From Methanolobus chelungpuianus (GTDB taxonomy: Archaea > Halobacteriota > Methanosarcinia > Methanosarcinales > Methanosarcinaceae): DNA of 64,000 bases. The DNA is taken from contig NZ_JTEO01000001.1 of NCBI RefSeq assembly GCF_024500045.1, positions 62,001 through 126,000 on the forward strand, read 5' to 3'. Within the stretch, counting starts at the first letter, position 1. Each line of letters opens with the position of its first letter. This document shows, in pieces, positions 10,126-19,508 of the stretch. The notes under the pieces are model-generated. The model was not told the DNA's origin. It was given only the letters and a program-made list of their open reading frames with translations, and did no database searches. Both the position numbers and the translations under genes were made by a program.

Positions 10126-11853
10126 TCAACTATATAAATCAATTTGTTCGCCCAGACCCAGTTCCTGTAATTTTTCCCTTGTTGGCCTTCCTTTTTCATC
10201 CCATCCCCTGAAATGGTAGTAGTCATCAAGGGCGTTCATGAATGCTTCCCTGTCAAGACCGTCCTTCCCGAAAAACCTCTCCGGCAGGGTGTCATCCTTC
10301 CGTGAGAATCCCTCCCTTACATTGAGCATTCTCTCCAAGTTATAGATGCGTTCCCCGCAACGCAGCAGCCTCTCTGCAGTGTAGTTCTTCCCGGTTGCGG
10401 CGTTGAGAAGGGATGCAAGCTCCCCCTCTCCTAGAGCGAGAACAGCAAAAGGACAGATAACAAGAGAATCAATGACCGCCGCAAGATTCTCGAAGTACTG
10501 TACAAGGGCTGCCTTGCCATCAAAAGTGAGCCTGTTGAGGACCATGGGCTTTCCCATCACTTCCGGTGCTGCCATGAAAGCGCTCAGGTGACATCCTCCC
10601 CTGTTGGATGTGGCATAGGCAAGAGCCATTCCTGCCATGCTCCGGGGATCGTATCCCGGAATATCAAGCCCTTTGACGCTCATGCTTCCCCGACCTTTTT
10701 CCATGGAGCACAGGTACGAGTACGAGCCTGCAGCAAGTTCACTTCTCCCTTCTCCCATGTCCCTGACAAGCGCCATAAGCTCCTCCTCACCAAGTCCGGC
10801 GCCCTGCAGCTCCATGTATGCCGCAATGGCAGACCCGCAGGACAGGGGATCCATCCCATAATCCGTACACATGCTATTGATCTTGGTAATGATTTCCGGA
10901 TCGTGCCCGCCGATATTTGGCCCAAGCGCCCACAGGGAATCATAGTCCGGTACCTGGAAGCCATCCTCGAATGTTCTCCTGCAACCCCCAGGGCAGGCAA
11001 AGCATGGTGTCTTTTCGGTCCGGTAGTTCTCCTTAATAGACTCACCTGATATCCCCTGCCCCGAAGATGATCCAGTGTTCCTGAAATTATCTGCAGGCAG
11101 AATACCCATATAGCTTAACAGGTCCGCAAAGACTGCTGTTCCGTAATTGGCAAGTCCCTTCGATACAGGAGGATTTGCAATGAGCAGCCTGTTCATCCTC
11201 TCCACGGCCTTTCCATAAGCTTCCGGTTCGGCTATCTCCGGCTTATTGCTTCCCTTCACAACAACAGCCTTGAGATTCTTTGAGCCCGCCACCGCCCCAT
11301 GTCCTCCGCGCCCGGCAACATAGCCATCACTCACCATGCCTGCCATGGGCACCAGCCTCTCTCCTGCTCTTCCGATACATGCTACCTTCCCCCTGGTGCC
11401 AAGAACTGATGCTGTTTCACCTGTGTTCTTTCCCCACAGATGGTCCGCAGGCAGTATCTCCACTTCCTCATCCTCTATGCGGATATATACAGGCTCGGCG
11501 GCCTTTCCTGTCACTATCAGGCAGTCCACTCCTGCAAATTTCATCTCGGCCCCGAACAGGCCGCCGGCATTGGAGTCAAAGATTGTCCCGGTAAGGGGTG
11601 ATCTTGTTGTTATCGTGAAGTGTCCTGACATAGGCGCCGTAGTGCCTGTAAGCGGCCCGGTGCAGAGGATAAGCGGATTTTCCGGGCTCAGCGGTTCTGT
11701 ATGGGGTCCGGTCAGGTCGGCCATCAGTCTGCAGGCAAGTCCGCGCCCGCCGATGAACTGTTCAGCATCCTTTTTCTTTGTCCTCGACTCCGTGACCGAG
11801 TTGCTTCCCAGGTCCACTGCTATTGTCCTTCCCGTCCATCCGAACATGTTCAT
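10126..11853 (-). CDS. Aldehyde:ferredoxin oxidoreductase family tungsten/molybdenum enzyme
   Basis: A 575-residue cytosolic enzyme of the AOR family, which oxidises aldehydes to acids with ferredoxin as acceptor using a bis-tungstopterin and a [4Fe-4S] cluster. It has the N-terminal domain (AVDLGS...QFIGGRGLACRL), the pterin-binding FTITTRSPLTGTIFDSNAGG segment, CFACPGGC (Cys284, 287, 291) and a later Cys in VICPFAVL as the probable fourth cluster ligand. The ATG overlaps the stop codon of the MGMT gene by four bases (ATGA), so it is the last gene of a three-gene run. The actual aldehyde is unknown. Confidence 0.92.
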   Translation of the reverse strand: MNMFGWTGRTIAVDLGSNSVTESRTKKKDAEQFIGGRGLACRLMADLTGPHTEPLSPENPLILCTGPLTGTTAPMSGHFTITTRSPLTGTIFDSNAGGLFGAEMKFAGVDCLIVTGKAAEPVYIRIEDEEVEILPADHLWGKNTGETASVLGTRGKVACIGRAGERLVPMAGMVSDGYVAGRGGHGAVAGSKNLKAVVVKGSNKPEIAEPEAYGKAVERMNRLLIANPPVSKGLANYGTAVFADLLSYMGILPADNFRNTGSSSGQGISGESIKENYRTEKTPCFACPGGCRRTFEDGFQVPDYDSLWALGPNIGGHDPEIITKINSMCTDYGMDPLSCGSAIAAYMELQGAGLGEEELMALVRDMGEGRSELAAGSYSYLCSMEKGRGSMSVKGLDIPGYDPRSMAGMALAYATSNRGGCHLSAFMAAPEVMGKPMVLNRLTFDGKAALVQYFENLAAVIDSLVICPFAVLALGEGELASLLNAATGKNYTAERLLRCGERIYNLERMLNVREGFSRKDDTLPERFFGKDGLDREAFMNALDDYYHFRGWDEKGRPTREKLQELGLGEQIDLYS

Positions 11854-12221
11854 TCCCTGCCTGAAGATACCCTTGATTCCATATCAAGCATTTTCTTCTT
11901 AAGTTCCGTTTTCTCTCCGCAGGTCTCCCCGCAAAAGCCGCCAATACCAGATGATGAAACTACCCTGTGACAGGGTATGATTATCGGGTACGGGTTCTTC
12001 GCAAGCGCACTTCCCACTGCCCGCGCAGCTCCCTCCTTTCCTATGCGGCAGGCAAGCTCGGCGTAGGTTACGGTCTGCCCGTAGGGGATCTTCCTTACTT
12101 CGGTGAGCACTTCCTGCTGGAACTCCGTAAGGTCGCTCAGATCGGGTTCGTAGCCTGAGAAATCCACATCTTCCCCGCTGAAATAGCGGAGTATGTCCTG
12201 GAAAACTGCGTTCCGTTTCAT
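11850..12221 (-). CDS. ogt: Methylated-DNA-protein cysteine methyltransferase (MGMT/Ogt type)
   Basis: A 123-residue suicide repair protein that takes the methyl group from O6-methylguanine onto its own cysteine. It contains the whole C-terminal DNA-binding and catalytic domain: FQQEVLTEVRKIPYGQTVTYAE, the Arg-finger helix with AARAVGSALAKNP, and the active site IIPCHRVV (Cys84). The N-terminal ribonuclease-like domain found in longer relatives is reduced to about 30 residues. Four-base ATGA overlaps on both sides, with the metalloprotease gene upstream and the AOR gene downstream, show co-transcription. Confidence 0.93.
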   Translation of the reverse strand: MKRNAVFQDILRYFSGEDVDFSGYEPDLSDLTEFQQEVLTEVRKIPYGQTVTYAELACRIGKEGAARAVGSALAKNPYPIIIPCHRVVSSSGIGGFCGETCGEKTELKKKMLDMESRVSSGRE

Positions 12222-12922
12222 TTTTCCTTTTCGCCGAATATCTCCTTCTCAAGTCTCTCCCTTTTCTTCCTGGAGTGCAGCCATCCTCCACCGTGGTAGA
12301 ACACGATCCCGGCCCCAAGCAGGGCTCCCAGGATTATCAGGGGCAGTGTCCTCTGTACGAGCAGCGGGTCGATGTCGTCCATACGGTCGTAGGTCGGATA
12401 CATGATATCCTTCCTGTTGTTGCTGTGGCCCAGTCCCAATGCATGTCCGATCTCATGCTTTGCTATCTCCTGCATGTTGGAATCCCCATACTGTCTCCAT
12501 GAATATCCCGCGTAGTTGCCTGTTTCCAGCACGATATCCACATGCTCGTACCTGCCGTTCACTTCATATGGCCTGGCAAAGCCTGCGACGCCGCTCTCAA
12601 CTCCCGCCTCCGCTTCGAGGTTTTCCACCCACATGATAAGGATATCCGCATCGTTCACGTCCACTATCCTGAACTCAGGAGTGTATCCTAGTTTACCGTT
12701 CCCTCCCTCGCTCCAGTAGTCAAGGGCCTTCTCCACCTGCACCCTGTAGCTGGGGCTGTAATGGGCTGGTACGTTCCTGTCGTCTATGTGAACGGTGATA
12801 GTCTCGTTACCCCATGGATCAGGATTAAGTTCAGGATATATATTCTCTGACGGGGAAAGGAGCACTGCAAGGAAAAGCAGTGCCAGGACCGCAAGCATTG
12901 CTGTTCTTCTGTTGTTTTGCAT
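12218..12922 (-). CDS. Membrane-anchored matrixin-type (M10-like) zinc metalloprotease
   Basis: A 234-residue protein with an N-terminal hydrophobic segment (about 8-24), an extracellular-type domain and a C-terminal membrane helix (about 193-213) followed by a basic/acidic tail (SRKKRERLEKEIFG). The zinc site KHEIGHALGLGHS gives His156, Glu157, His160 and His166, and Met174 in KDIMYPTYD serves as the Met-turn, together a metzincin/matrixin signature. It probably cuts proteins outside the cell. Its stop codon overlaps the MGMT start by four bases, an unexpected partner. A TATA-like CTATATAATATA lies just upstream on the opposite side of the start. Confidence 0.88.
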   Translation of the reverse strand: MQNNRRTAMLAVLALLFLAVLLSPSENIYPELNPDPWGNETITVHIDDRNVPAHYSPSYRVQVEKALDYWSEGGNGKLGYTPEFRIVDVNDADILIMWVENLEAEAGVESGVAGFARPYEVNGRYEHVDIVLETGNYAGYSWRQYGDSNMQEIAKHEIGHALGLGHSNNRKDIMYPTYDRMDDIDPLLVQRTLPLIILGALLGAGIVFYHGGGWLHSRKKRERLEKEIFGEKEK

Positions 12923-13039
12923 CTGTCTCTCTACAAAGTATCAAGGTCCTATATAATATACCTGATGACATTCCCTGCCATCACAGTATCCCTCCTTCCC
13001 GGCGTAAAGATAATCACTCATCAGTACAAAGCACCCTAC

Positions 13040-13864
13040 ATGCAAAAACGCGTGGCTGTAGTATTTGACAGTGCAGGTACCCTCCTGCGGATGTATCGTG
13101 TGGCAAGGGAGGCTGCCACAGGTATGATCCTTGATGATATCCAGACCACTCTTCTGGTGGCCCTTAAACCCCGCAGGGCTCTTGTAGTTATGAACGGTGA
13201 TCTTGAAAGTATCATCTTTTCGTGTCCGCCCATGACATTCCATCAGTTCCTCGAAGCGTACGGGGTCTCTATCGAGATAAGCTGCTCTAGCGGTCCCATA
13301 GAGCTGGACGAAGCATACGGGATAATACAAAAGAGCAGTGTGTGCGTTGACGATCTCAGGGGCGTGATATCTATTGTAAGGGGCCGCTGTCCTGATGTAT
13401 TCTATCTTGCTGCAGGTATCATTGTTGATGTGCAGGAGGGCACGGTGCCCTATGTGCTTAGCACAGGTGGGAGAATGTATTCAGATACGCCTCTGACAAT
13501 AAAACAGCTCAGGGAAATGGGTGCGGACGTGTTCATTGCTTCGGGAGACGGCTATCATAACCTGAACAGACTTGCAGCGACAGTGGGCATCCCGGGCAAG
13601 GATGTGTACGGGGTTGCCTCTCCCCGGGACAAGGAAAAGATCATCCTTGAACTGAAGGAAAGATACGATTCGGTTATCATGGTGGGGGATGGGATGAACG
13701 ATATACTTGCACTCCGGGCAGCAGATATCGGTATAATGACCACCCAGCAGGGAGATGAGAGACCCCGGGCATTAAGGGATGCGGCAGACAGAGTCATTGA
13801 CAACATCAATGAAGTAACAGGGATCGTGAAGCAGGTTCTGTCGCAAACCTGCAGGAGCCTCTGA
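13040..13864 (+). CDS. Soluble HAD phosphatase resembling the P-type ATPase phosphorylation domain
   Basis: A 274-residue soluble HAD-superfamily protein. Motif I is FDSAGTLL with the nucleophile Asp10; the usual acid/base Asp two residues on is replaced, as in the DKTGT of P-type ATPases. The last HAD motif, VGDGMNDILALRAADIGI, also resembles the P-type ATPase hinge. There are no membrane helices. The frame is open upstream to 12917, but the ATG at 13040 places motif I correctly. It stands 269 bases before atwA on the same strand, which suggests but does not prove a link to MCR activation. Substrate unknown. Confidence 0.85.
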   Translation: MQKRVAVVFDSAGTLLRMYRVAREAATGMILDDIQTTLLVALKPRRALVVMNGDLESIIFSCPPMTFHQFLEAYGVSIEISCSSGPIELDEAYGIIQKSSVCVDDLRGVISIVRGRCPDVFYLAAGIIVDVQEGTVPYVLSTGGRMYSDTPLTIKQLREMGADVFIASGDGYHNLNRLAATVGIPGKDVYGVASPRDKEKIILELKERYDSVIMVGDGMNDILALRAADIGIMTTQQGDERPRALRDAADRVIDNINEVTGIVKQVLSQTCRSL

Positions 13865-14081
13865 GCGGATATGGGTCAACGATCTACCTTTATTTTGAAA
13901 GTTAACGGCGCAAAGCCGATGCGTTATGTTTATGTAGTGAGTTTGATAATCCAAGTATAACTTATTTGTAAAAAACTCATTAGAATGTTGTCAGATGGTT
14001 TGTATGGGATATCGGATACTTTGGTATTAGTTTTGTGCAGACTATGCAAAACCGTTAAGTAATTTGCAAAGGTATGCATAG

Positions 14082-14126
14082 AAAGATATAATGGACAATA
14101 ACACCCATGCATCCAGTAGGCGGAGG
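14082..14126 (+). promoter_or_regulatory. TATA box and ribosome binding site of the MCR-activation operon
   Basis: AAAGATATAATGG (14082-14094) is a TATA-like box; transcription would start near 14113. GGAGG at 14122-14126 lies seven bases before the ATG at 14134 and decides that start over the in-frame ATG at 14107, which would precede the inferred transcription start. Confidence 0.55.
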
Positions 14127-14133
14127 AAACGGT

Positions 14134-15747
14134 ATGGCAGTATTTATTGAAGTCAAAGACCTTTCACTGGAATTTGACGGTGTCAAAGTTCTAAAGAACA
14201 TAAACCTGACTATCAACGAAGGAGAGGTCCTGGGAATACTTGGAAGGAGCGGTTCGGGCAAGACTGTATTGATGCATGTTTTGCGTGGTGTGGAAGAGTA
14301 TGAAGGCATAAGCGGACAGGTGATCTATCACCTAGCACGCTGTGAAAAATGCGGACACATAGAGCCTCCCAGCAAGATCGGAATGAACTGCCCGGCATGT
14401 GAAGGTGTTTTAAAAGCTTTCGAAGCTGATTTTGTAAAACTCTCCATCCATGACCCCCATAGGAGAGACATCACTAAAAGGATCGCTATCATGCTTCAGC
14501 GTACATTTGCACTATATGGTGACGACATGGTCATTGCCAATGTGGTAAATTCCCTTACTGAGATCGGAGTTTCCACTGAGGATGCAATGGGCAAGGCAGT
14601 GGACCTGCTTGAAAAGGTACAGCTTTCCCACCGCATGATGCACGTGGCCCGTGACCTGAGCGGCGGTGAGAAGCAGAGGGTTGTCCTTGCACGCCAGCTT
14701 GTCAGGGACCCCATGCTGCTTATAGCTGATGAGCCCACGGGTACCCTGGATCCCAGGACTGCCCAGGTGGTTCACGATGTCATCGACAAGGCTGTCAGGG
14801 ACTATAATATGACAATGGTGATCACATCCCACTGGTGTGATGTCATAGAGCAGCTGGCTGACAAGGCCATTGTCCTTGAGGACGGGGCAATTGTAAGTGA
14901 AGGTTCCCCGGAAAAGATAGCAAAGGAGTTCATGAATCTCGTCTGCGCCGTGGAGAAAAAACCCGATGTCGAGGTCGGCGACACCCTGATCAAGGTCGAT
15001 CACCTTGTCAAGAAGTATATATCTGTTAACAGGGGTGTTGTCTATGCTGTCAACGATATCTCTTTCGATGTAAAGGAAGGCGAGATATTCGGTCTCGCAG
15101 GGACCAGCGGAGCAGGCAAGACCACGACCTCCGAGATACTGATGGGAATAGTGCAGCCAACCAGCGGTGAAGTGAAGGTAAGGGTCGGTGACGAATGGGT
15201 CGATATGAAGAAACCCGGCCCGGAATGCAGGGGGCGTGCGGTGAAATATATGGGTATTCTCCACCAGGAGTATGGACTGTACAACCACAGGACCATCATC
15301 GACAATCTTACAGAATCAATAGGTATCGACCTGCCCTACGAGCTTGCTGTAAGAAAGGCCATTAACACACTGATATCTACCGGTTTTACTGAAGAAAAGG
15401 CAAAATCTATATTATCGAAGATGTCAGATGAGATTAGTGAAGGAGAGAGGCACAGGGTTGCGCTTGCCCAGATCCTCATGAAGGAGCCTGTCATTATCGT
15501 AATGGACGAGCCGACAGGTACCATGGACCCGATAACAAAGATGGAGGTCACAAAGTCCATCCTCAAGGCACGTGAGAAGATGGGTGACACTTTCGTTATC
15601 GTTTCACACGACATGGACTTCCTTGAGGAGATCTGCGACCGTGTTGCTCTTATGAGGAACGGGAAGATCGTTGATGTCGGTGCTCCCGCAGCAGTCCTTT
15701 CAAAACTCACGGATAAGGAGCGCATGGAAGCGGCTGCAGGCTCCTGA
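14134..15747 (+). CDS. atwA: Methyl-coenzyme M reductase activation component A2 (tandem ABC ATPase)
   Basis: A 537-residue cytosolic protein with two ABC ATPase domains that supplies ATP hydrolysis for reductive activation of the nickel cofactor of methyl-coenzyme M reductase. The first domain has Walker A GRSGSGKT (37-44), an inserted four-cysteine motif CEKC...CPAC (70, 73, 86, 89) that looks like a zinc site, signature LSGGEK and Walker B LLIADEP. The second has GTSGAGKT, a degenerate signature ISEGERHR and IIVMDEP. There are no membrane helices, so it is not a transporter. It leads a run of methanogenesis marker genes; start chosen by the GGAGG seven bases before the ATG. Confidence 0.96.
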   Translation: MAVFIEVKDLSLEFDGVKVLKNINLTINEGEVLGILGRSGSGKTVLMHVLRGVEEYEGISGQVIYHLARCEKCGHIEPPSKIGMNCPACEGVLKAFEADFVKLSIHDPHRRDITKRIAIMLQRTFALYGDDMVIANVVNSLTEIGVSTEDAMGKAVDLLEKVQLSHRMMHVARDLSGGEKQRVVLARQLVRDPMLLIADEPTGTLDPRTAQVVHDVIDKAVRDYNMTMVITSHWCDVIEQLADKAIVLEDGAIVSEGSPEKIAKEFMNLVCAVEKKPDVEVGDTLIKVDHLVKKYISVNRGVVYAVNDISFDVKEGEIFGLAGTSGAGKTTTSEILMGIVQPTSGEVKVRVGDEWVDMKKPGPECRGRAVKYMGILHQEYGLYNHRTIIDNLTESIGIDLPYELAVRKAINTLISTGFTEEKAKSILSKMSDEISEGERHRVALAQILMKEPVIIVMDEPTGTMDPITKMEVTKSILKAREKMGDTFVIVSHDMDFLEEICDRVALMRNGKIVDVGAPAAVLSKLTDKERMEAAAGS

Positions 15748-15792
15748 ACGTGTCCTGATGCCGGGTGAGCCGGTAATCTTGTCATAACAGAG

Positions 15793-17355
15793 GTGTTTGA
15801 CACGAGCGATAAAATAAAGGTAGAGGTCAATGGGAACTGGATAGAACTGCCTGAAGGTTCTGTCCTCGAGGATGCTATCAGGGTGTCAAACGCCCCTTAC
15901 AGGAAAGGTACAGCCGTGGGTATCCTTATCGAGCGTGCTGGCCAGGAAACGAAGGATGTTTCCAGGTATACCGTCAGAACATCCAGGGGTGAGTTCCGCA
16001 TAGAGCTTCATGAAGAAGCATCTCCCTCGAGAAAGACCTGGGTTTCCCATTATGCTGAGTACAGGGACATGCCTGTCCGCTGGATAAGCAGGGATGCAGT
16101 TGCTTTCGGGCCTTTCTCTTCTGACATGGTTCCCTTCAGGGGCAGCGTGGACCACAGGCGATTCGAGCTTATGTTTGCGGGTGGCTCCGATCCTGTAAAC
16201 ACTCATCTGATCCTTACCAAGGCAAGGCATTCAGCCGAGTATGGAGCTCCGGAGGAAGGCACTTTTGCAAAAGTGATCAGCGGAAAGCATGTCCTGTCTG
16301 ACCTGTCTAAGAATGACAGGATACTGGATATTGAGCCTGTCATCGAGTCTGAGGAAGCCGGGGAACACATATGCACCACAGACCTTTCAACAGGACTGGA
16401 GAACGGCTCCCGGATATTCACTTATGTGGAGATCGAGATCGACCCCGAAGCTCCCGAGGGTGCGGAACATCTCTTTGCCGTGACCCGTGACGGTACCTTC
16501 CACATTGATTCCGTTTCTTCCTCTTATATTTCCGATCACAGGTTCCAGAGCGAGCTTGTGACCTACGAGAATTTCGAATCCCGCTCTGCCGGTTCTGTCT
16601 TTGTGAGAACCGTCGGATACGGGGCAGGTAAGCTGTTCATTGCAACCGATGACAGGACATCCACTATCATGCATTCGGTGGTCGGTCACGTAGTTAAAGG
16701 ACTGGAGCTTGCCAAGATGGCACGTGAAGGCCAGAAGATCATGATAGAGAGCGCTCCTCGCCCGATAATGCTGCTTGGGATGAACTATGCTGAAGCTGAA
16801 GCAGGAATGGAGCCCCTGGGTGTGGAAGTTATCAGGGAAGGTTACATGGGGGATGACGGTTTCATTGTCACGCAAACCCCCGCTACGACAATAGGCATAT
16901 TGGGCGAGGCTAAAGTGACACTCAGAGGAGTTGATCCAGAGCATCTTATCAGGGTTGAGCTGTACAAGGACCTTGCTCCAAAGACACTCGACTTCTTCAG
17001 GCACGCCACCGGGATGCAGTACAAGCCTGTGGGCGCCCTGGCTGTGCTTATGACCTATGACAACACATATATCTTCAAGGCCATGGAAAAAGAGGCTGAC
17101 AAGTACAAGGAGATCCTGCCTGAGAACACTCCCCAGGGGAAGGTGAGAGGCGGTGAGATAGGTGTCACTAACCAGGCTGCCAAGAGGGCCGGTATGATAG
17201 GTGTCAAGCTGGAGGACAACGATCTCTTCGGACCGACCGGTGAGAGATTCGGCAGCACGAACATAATCGGGAAGGTCGTCGACACTGGCAAGCTAAAGAA
17301 CCTTAAGGAAGACGATGTCGTGTATATCATAGACAGCAGCGGGGACGAATCATGA
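15793..17355 (+). CDS. Methanogenesis marker protein 3
   Basis: A 520-residue cytosolic protein that I recognise as methanogenesis marker protein 3, a family limited to methanogens and relatives and reported in preparations of the MCR activation complex. It begins with a ubiquitin-like beta-grasp stretch (KVEVNGNWIELPEGSVLEDAI); the C-terminal part contains VELYKDLAPKTLDFFRHATG, reminiscent of a cyclophilin-like fold, and ends with an IIGKVVDTGKLKNL segment of the same type. GTG start at 15793, 45 bases after atwA; its stop overlaps the next start (ATGA). Molecular role unknown. Confidence 0.92.
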   Translation: MFDTSDKIKVEVNGNWIELPEGSVLEDAIRVSNAPYRKGTAVGILIERAGQETKDVSRYTVRTSRGEFRIELHEEASPSRKTWVSHYAEYRDMPVRWISRDAVAFGPFSSDMVPFRGSVDHRRFELMFAGGSDPVNTHLILTKARHSAEYGAPEEGTFAKVISGKHVLSDLSKNDRILDIEPVIESEEAGEHICTTDLSTGLENGSRIFTYVEIEIDPEAPEGAEHLFAVTRDGTFHIDSVSSSYISDHRFQSELVTYENFESRSAGSVFVRTVGYGAGKLFIATDDRTSTIMHSVVGHVVKGLELAKMAREGQKIMIESAPRPIMLLGMNYAEAEAGMEPLGVEVIREGYMGDDGFIVTQTPATTIGILGEAKVTLRGVDPEHLIRVELYKDLAPKTLDFFRHATGMQYKPVGALAVLMTYDNTYIFKAMEKEADKYKEILPENTPQGKVRGGEIGVTNQAAKRAGMIGVKLEDNDLFGPTGERFGSTNIIGKVVDTGKLKNLKEDDVVYIIDSSGDES

Positions 17356-17789
17356 TGGCAGAAGGGGAAAGTGATAATATCACCAAGATCGTGGTGATAA
17401 GCTCTGACAGTGTCCTGCCTGTAGATGCTGCCATGAAGATATATCAGTCCAATACCGATATAGTTATCAAGGAAACCTGTTTCGGGACAATGGTCACAGG
17501 TCCCCGGGATGCGGTGAACAGGGTCGTGAAGGAAGTGGTGGACCTTGACCGGAACCATATCTTCGTAAAAGAGAGAGGTTTCCTGCCGGGAGACGAGAGG
17601 AGGTGCCGCTCGTCCCGCGGAGGCGGCCCAAGGCCCGGGTTTCATTACCTTAGGCATGAGGTGCAGATGCTGCCCACTATCGGCAAGGCGCTCGATGCCT
17701 ATGACAGGAAAGCACCTCTCAAAGAGGCAAAGCAAAAGAAGAAGCTTGATGTCGATAAACTGGAAGACCTAATTGAATCCCAATTATGA
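17352..17789 (+). CDS. Methanogenesis marker protein 6
   Basis: A 145-residue protein matching the methanogenesis marker 6 family. It has an N-terminal alpha/beta domain (TKIVVISSDSVLPVDAAMKIY, then KETCFGTMVTGP with one conserved-looking cysteine), followed by a Gly/Arg-rich stretch (RRCRSSRGGGPRPGFHYLRHE) and a Lys-rich C-terminus. Its start overlaps the marker 3 stop by four bases; marker 5 follows after nine bases. No catalytic motif is visible and no function is established; involvement with MCR rests on conservation and position. Confidence 0.9.
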   Translation: MMAEGESDNITKIVVISSDSVLPVDAAMKIYQSNTDIVIKETCFGTMVTGPRDAVNRVVKEVVDLDRNHIFVKERGFLPGDERRCRSSRGGGPRPGFHYLRHEVQMLPTIGKALDAYDRKAPLKEAKQKKKLDVDKLEDLIESQL

Positions 17790-17798
17790 GGCAATATC

Positions 17799-18266
17799 AT
17801 GGTAAAAGTCATCATATACCCGACAAACAGCCTTATCCTTTCCGATCTGGTTGAACGGTTCGGCCATCAACCCGTTGCTATGATGGAGAAGATCAAAGAG
17901 AAGATCTCAACGGTCAGCGTGGATTCACCGCCACTGAACATTACAGCCGAGGAGCCCAAAATGGGTCTGAAGTACGCGGCAGTGGAAGTGCCTGCCGGAG
18001 TGAGAGGAAGGATGTCAATAGTAGGCCCCATGATAGAGGAGGCACAGGCAGGCATAATTGTCAACGAGTCTCCCATGGCCTTTGGCTGCATGGGCTGTGC
18101 TCGTACCAACGAACTGACAAAGTACCTGATAAGGCAGCGTGATATACCAGTCCTGGAAGTTGATTATCCGCGTGGGGATAATGAGGAAGAGGCCAAGGAA
18201 TTTGTATACAGGATCGCAGAGTTCTTAAAGTCCCTGCCCAAGGATGAAGAGGAAGATAAGGCATGA
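17799..18266 (+). CDS. Methanogenesis marker protein 5
   Basis: A 155-residue soluble protein of the methanogenesis marker 5 family. The motif [15 protein letters not shown] in the second half contains a CxxC pair that could bind a metal or act in redox chemistry. It starts at the ATG at 17799 with GAGG a few bases before, and its stop overlaps the start of marker 15 by four bases (ATGA). The acidic C-terminal tail (KDEEEDKA) is probably unstructured. Function unknown beyond association with the MCR gene group. Confidence 0.9.
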   Translation: MVKVIIYPTNSLILSDLVERFGHQPVAMMEKIKEKISTVSVDSPPLNITAEEPKMGLKYAAVEVPAGVRGRMSIVGPMIEEAQAGIIVNESPMAFGCMGCARTNELTKYLIRQRDIPVLEVDYPRGDNEEEAKEFVYRIAEFLKSLPKDEEEDKA

Positions 18267-19504
18267 GTGAGAAATCCGTTGTAAAGGTAGCCCTTGTATC
18301 CTGTGGCTCTGAGTATGCAGGTGTTCATAAGGAACTTGAGTCCGTGGCAAAATCCGTTAATGCCAAACTGGTCTTCCCGGAGATAGATGTATCCTCCCTG
18401 GACAATATCGGCAGGGACTTTGGTATTGAGGCAGCCAGCCCTGACCTCAGGCTCATGATGGCAAGGGCCAGGGCCGTGGTCGAGGGAATGGCGGATGTGG
18501 ACGGAGTGTTCATCACTTCCTGCTTCAGGTGTGCAGAGGCTGCGATCGTCAGGAACGAACTCAGACGATATATCCACAAATATTCCGATATCCCTGTTAT
18601 CAGCTATTCATTCACCGAGCGCACAACGGCGGCAACCCTGATGACCCGTATGGAGGCCCTGACAACAATAGCAAGGCGGAAGCACCTGCTTGCCAGGGAG
18701 CACCAGACAGGGCTCACTGCAGGCATAGACTCGGGTTCCACTACGACCAAGGCTGTCGTGATGAAGGATGACAAGATCATCGGGTCCGGATGGGTGCCCA
18801 CGATCAAGGTCATAGAGAGTGCCACCGAGGCTTTCAACCAGGCACTAGAGCAGGCGGGTGTCAAACAGGAGGACATCCAGGCAATAGGAACCACGGGGTA
18901 CGGGCGTTTCCTGATAGGTGAGCACTTCAAGGCCAAACTGGTGCAGGAGGAGATCACCGTGAACTCCAAGGGTGCTGTCTATCTTGCAAACAAGCAGAAA
19001 GGCCCTGCGACTGTGATCGATATCGGTGGTATGGACAACAAGGCCATCTCAGTTGAGGACGGCATACCGGGCATGTTCACCATGGGTGGCATCTGCGCCG
19101 GTGCATCGGGCCGTTTCCTTGATATGACTGCCAAGAGGCTTGGTGTAGACATCACCGAACTCGGGGCCCTGGCAGTGAAAGGAATGCAGGAGAATGTGGA
19201 AATGAACAGCTACTGCATCGTTTTCGGTATTCAGTCACTGGTCAATTCCCTTGCAAAAGGCTCCACCCCGGAGGACGTCGCAGCAGCAGCCTGTTACAGT
19301 GTGGTGGAGCAGATATTCGAGCAGCAGTTGCAGGAAGTCGATGTCAGGGAGCCCCTTATCCTTGTAGGTGGCTCATCCCTTATCGAAGGAGTGCCCAAGG
19401 CACTCAGCAAGCTGCTCAAGATAGAGGTGCTGGTTCCTCCGAACTCCCATCTGATAGGTGCCGTGGGAAGCGCCCTGCTTGCATCAGGGTTCGTGGAGGA
19501 GTAG
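18263..19504 (+). CDS. Methanogenesis marker protein 15 (BcrD/HgdC-like activator ATPase)
   Basis: A 413-residue protein. Residues about 1-150 form an extra domain with SCFRCAEAA (CxxC); residues about 155-413 form an ASKHA ATPase of the 2-hydroxyacyl-CoA dehydratase activator type, with [34 protein letters not shown] (the cysteine corresponds to a cluster ligand in activators) and [11 protein letters not shown]. Such activators use ATP to fire electrons at low potential, which suits the need to reduce Ni(II) in MCR; that assignment is inference. Overlaps marker 5 by four bases; marker 17 follows after four bases. Confidence 0.92.
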   Translation: MSEKSVVKVALVSCGSEYAGVHKELESVAKSVNAKLVFPEIDVSSLDNIGRDFGIEAASPDLRLMMARARAVVEGMADVDGVFITSCFRCAEAAIVRNELRRYIHKYSDIPVISYSFTERTTAATLMTRMEALTTIARRKHLLAREHQTGLTAGIDSGSTTTKAVVMKDDKIIGSGWVPTIKVIESATEAFNQALEQAGVKQEDIQAIGTTGYGRFLIGEHFKAKLVQEEITVNSKGAVYLANKQKGPATVIDIGGMDNKAISVEDGIPGMFTMGGICAGASGRFLDMTAKRLGVDITELGALAVKGMQENVEMNSYCIVFGIQSLVNSLAKGSTPEDVAAAACYSVVEQIFEQQLQEVDVREPLILVGGSSLIEGVPKALSKLLKIEVLVPPNSHLIGAVGSALLASGFVEE

Positions 19505-19508
19505 CACC

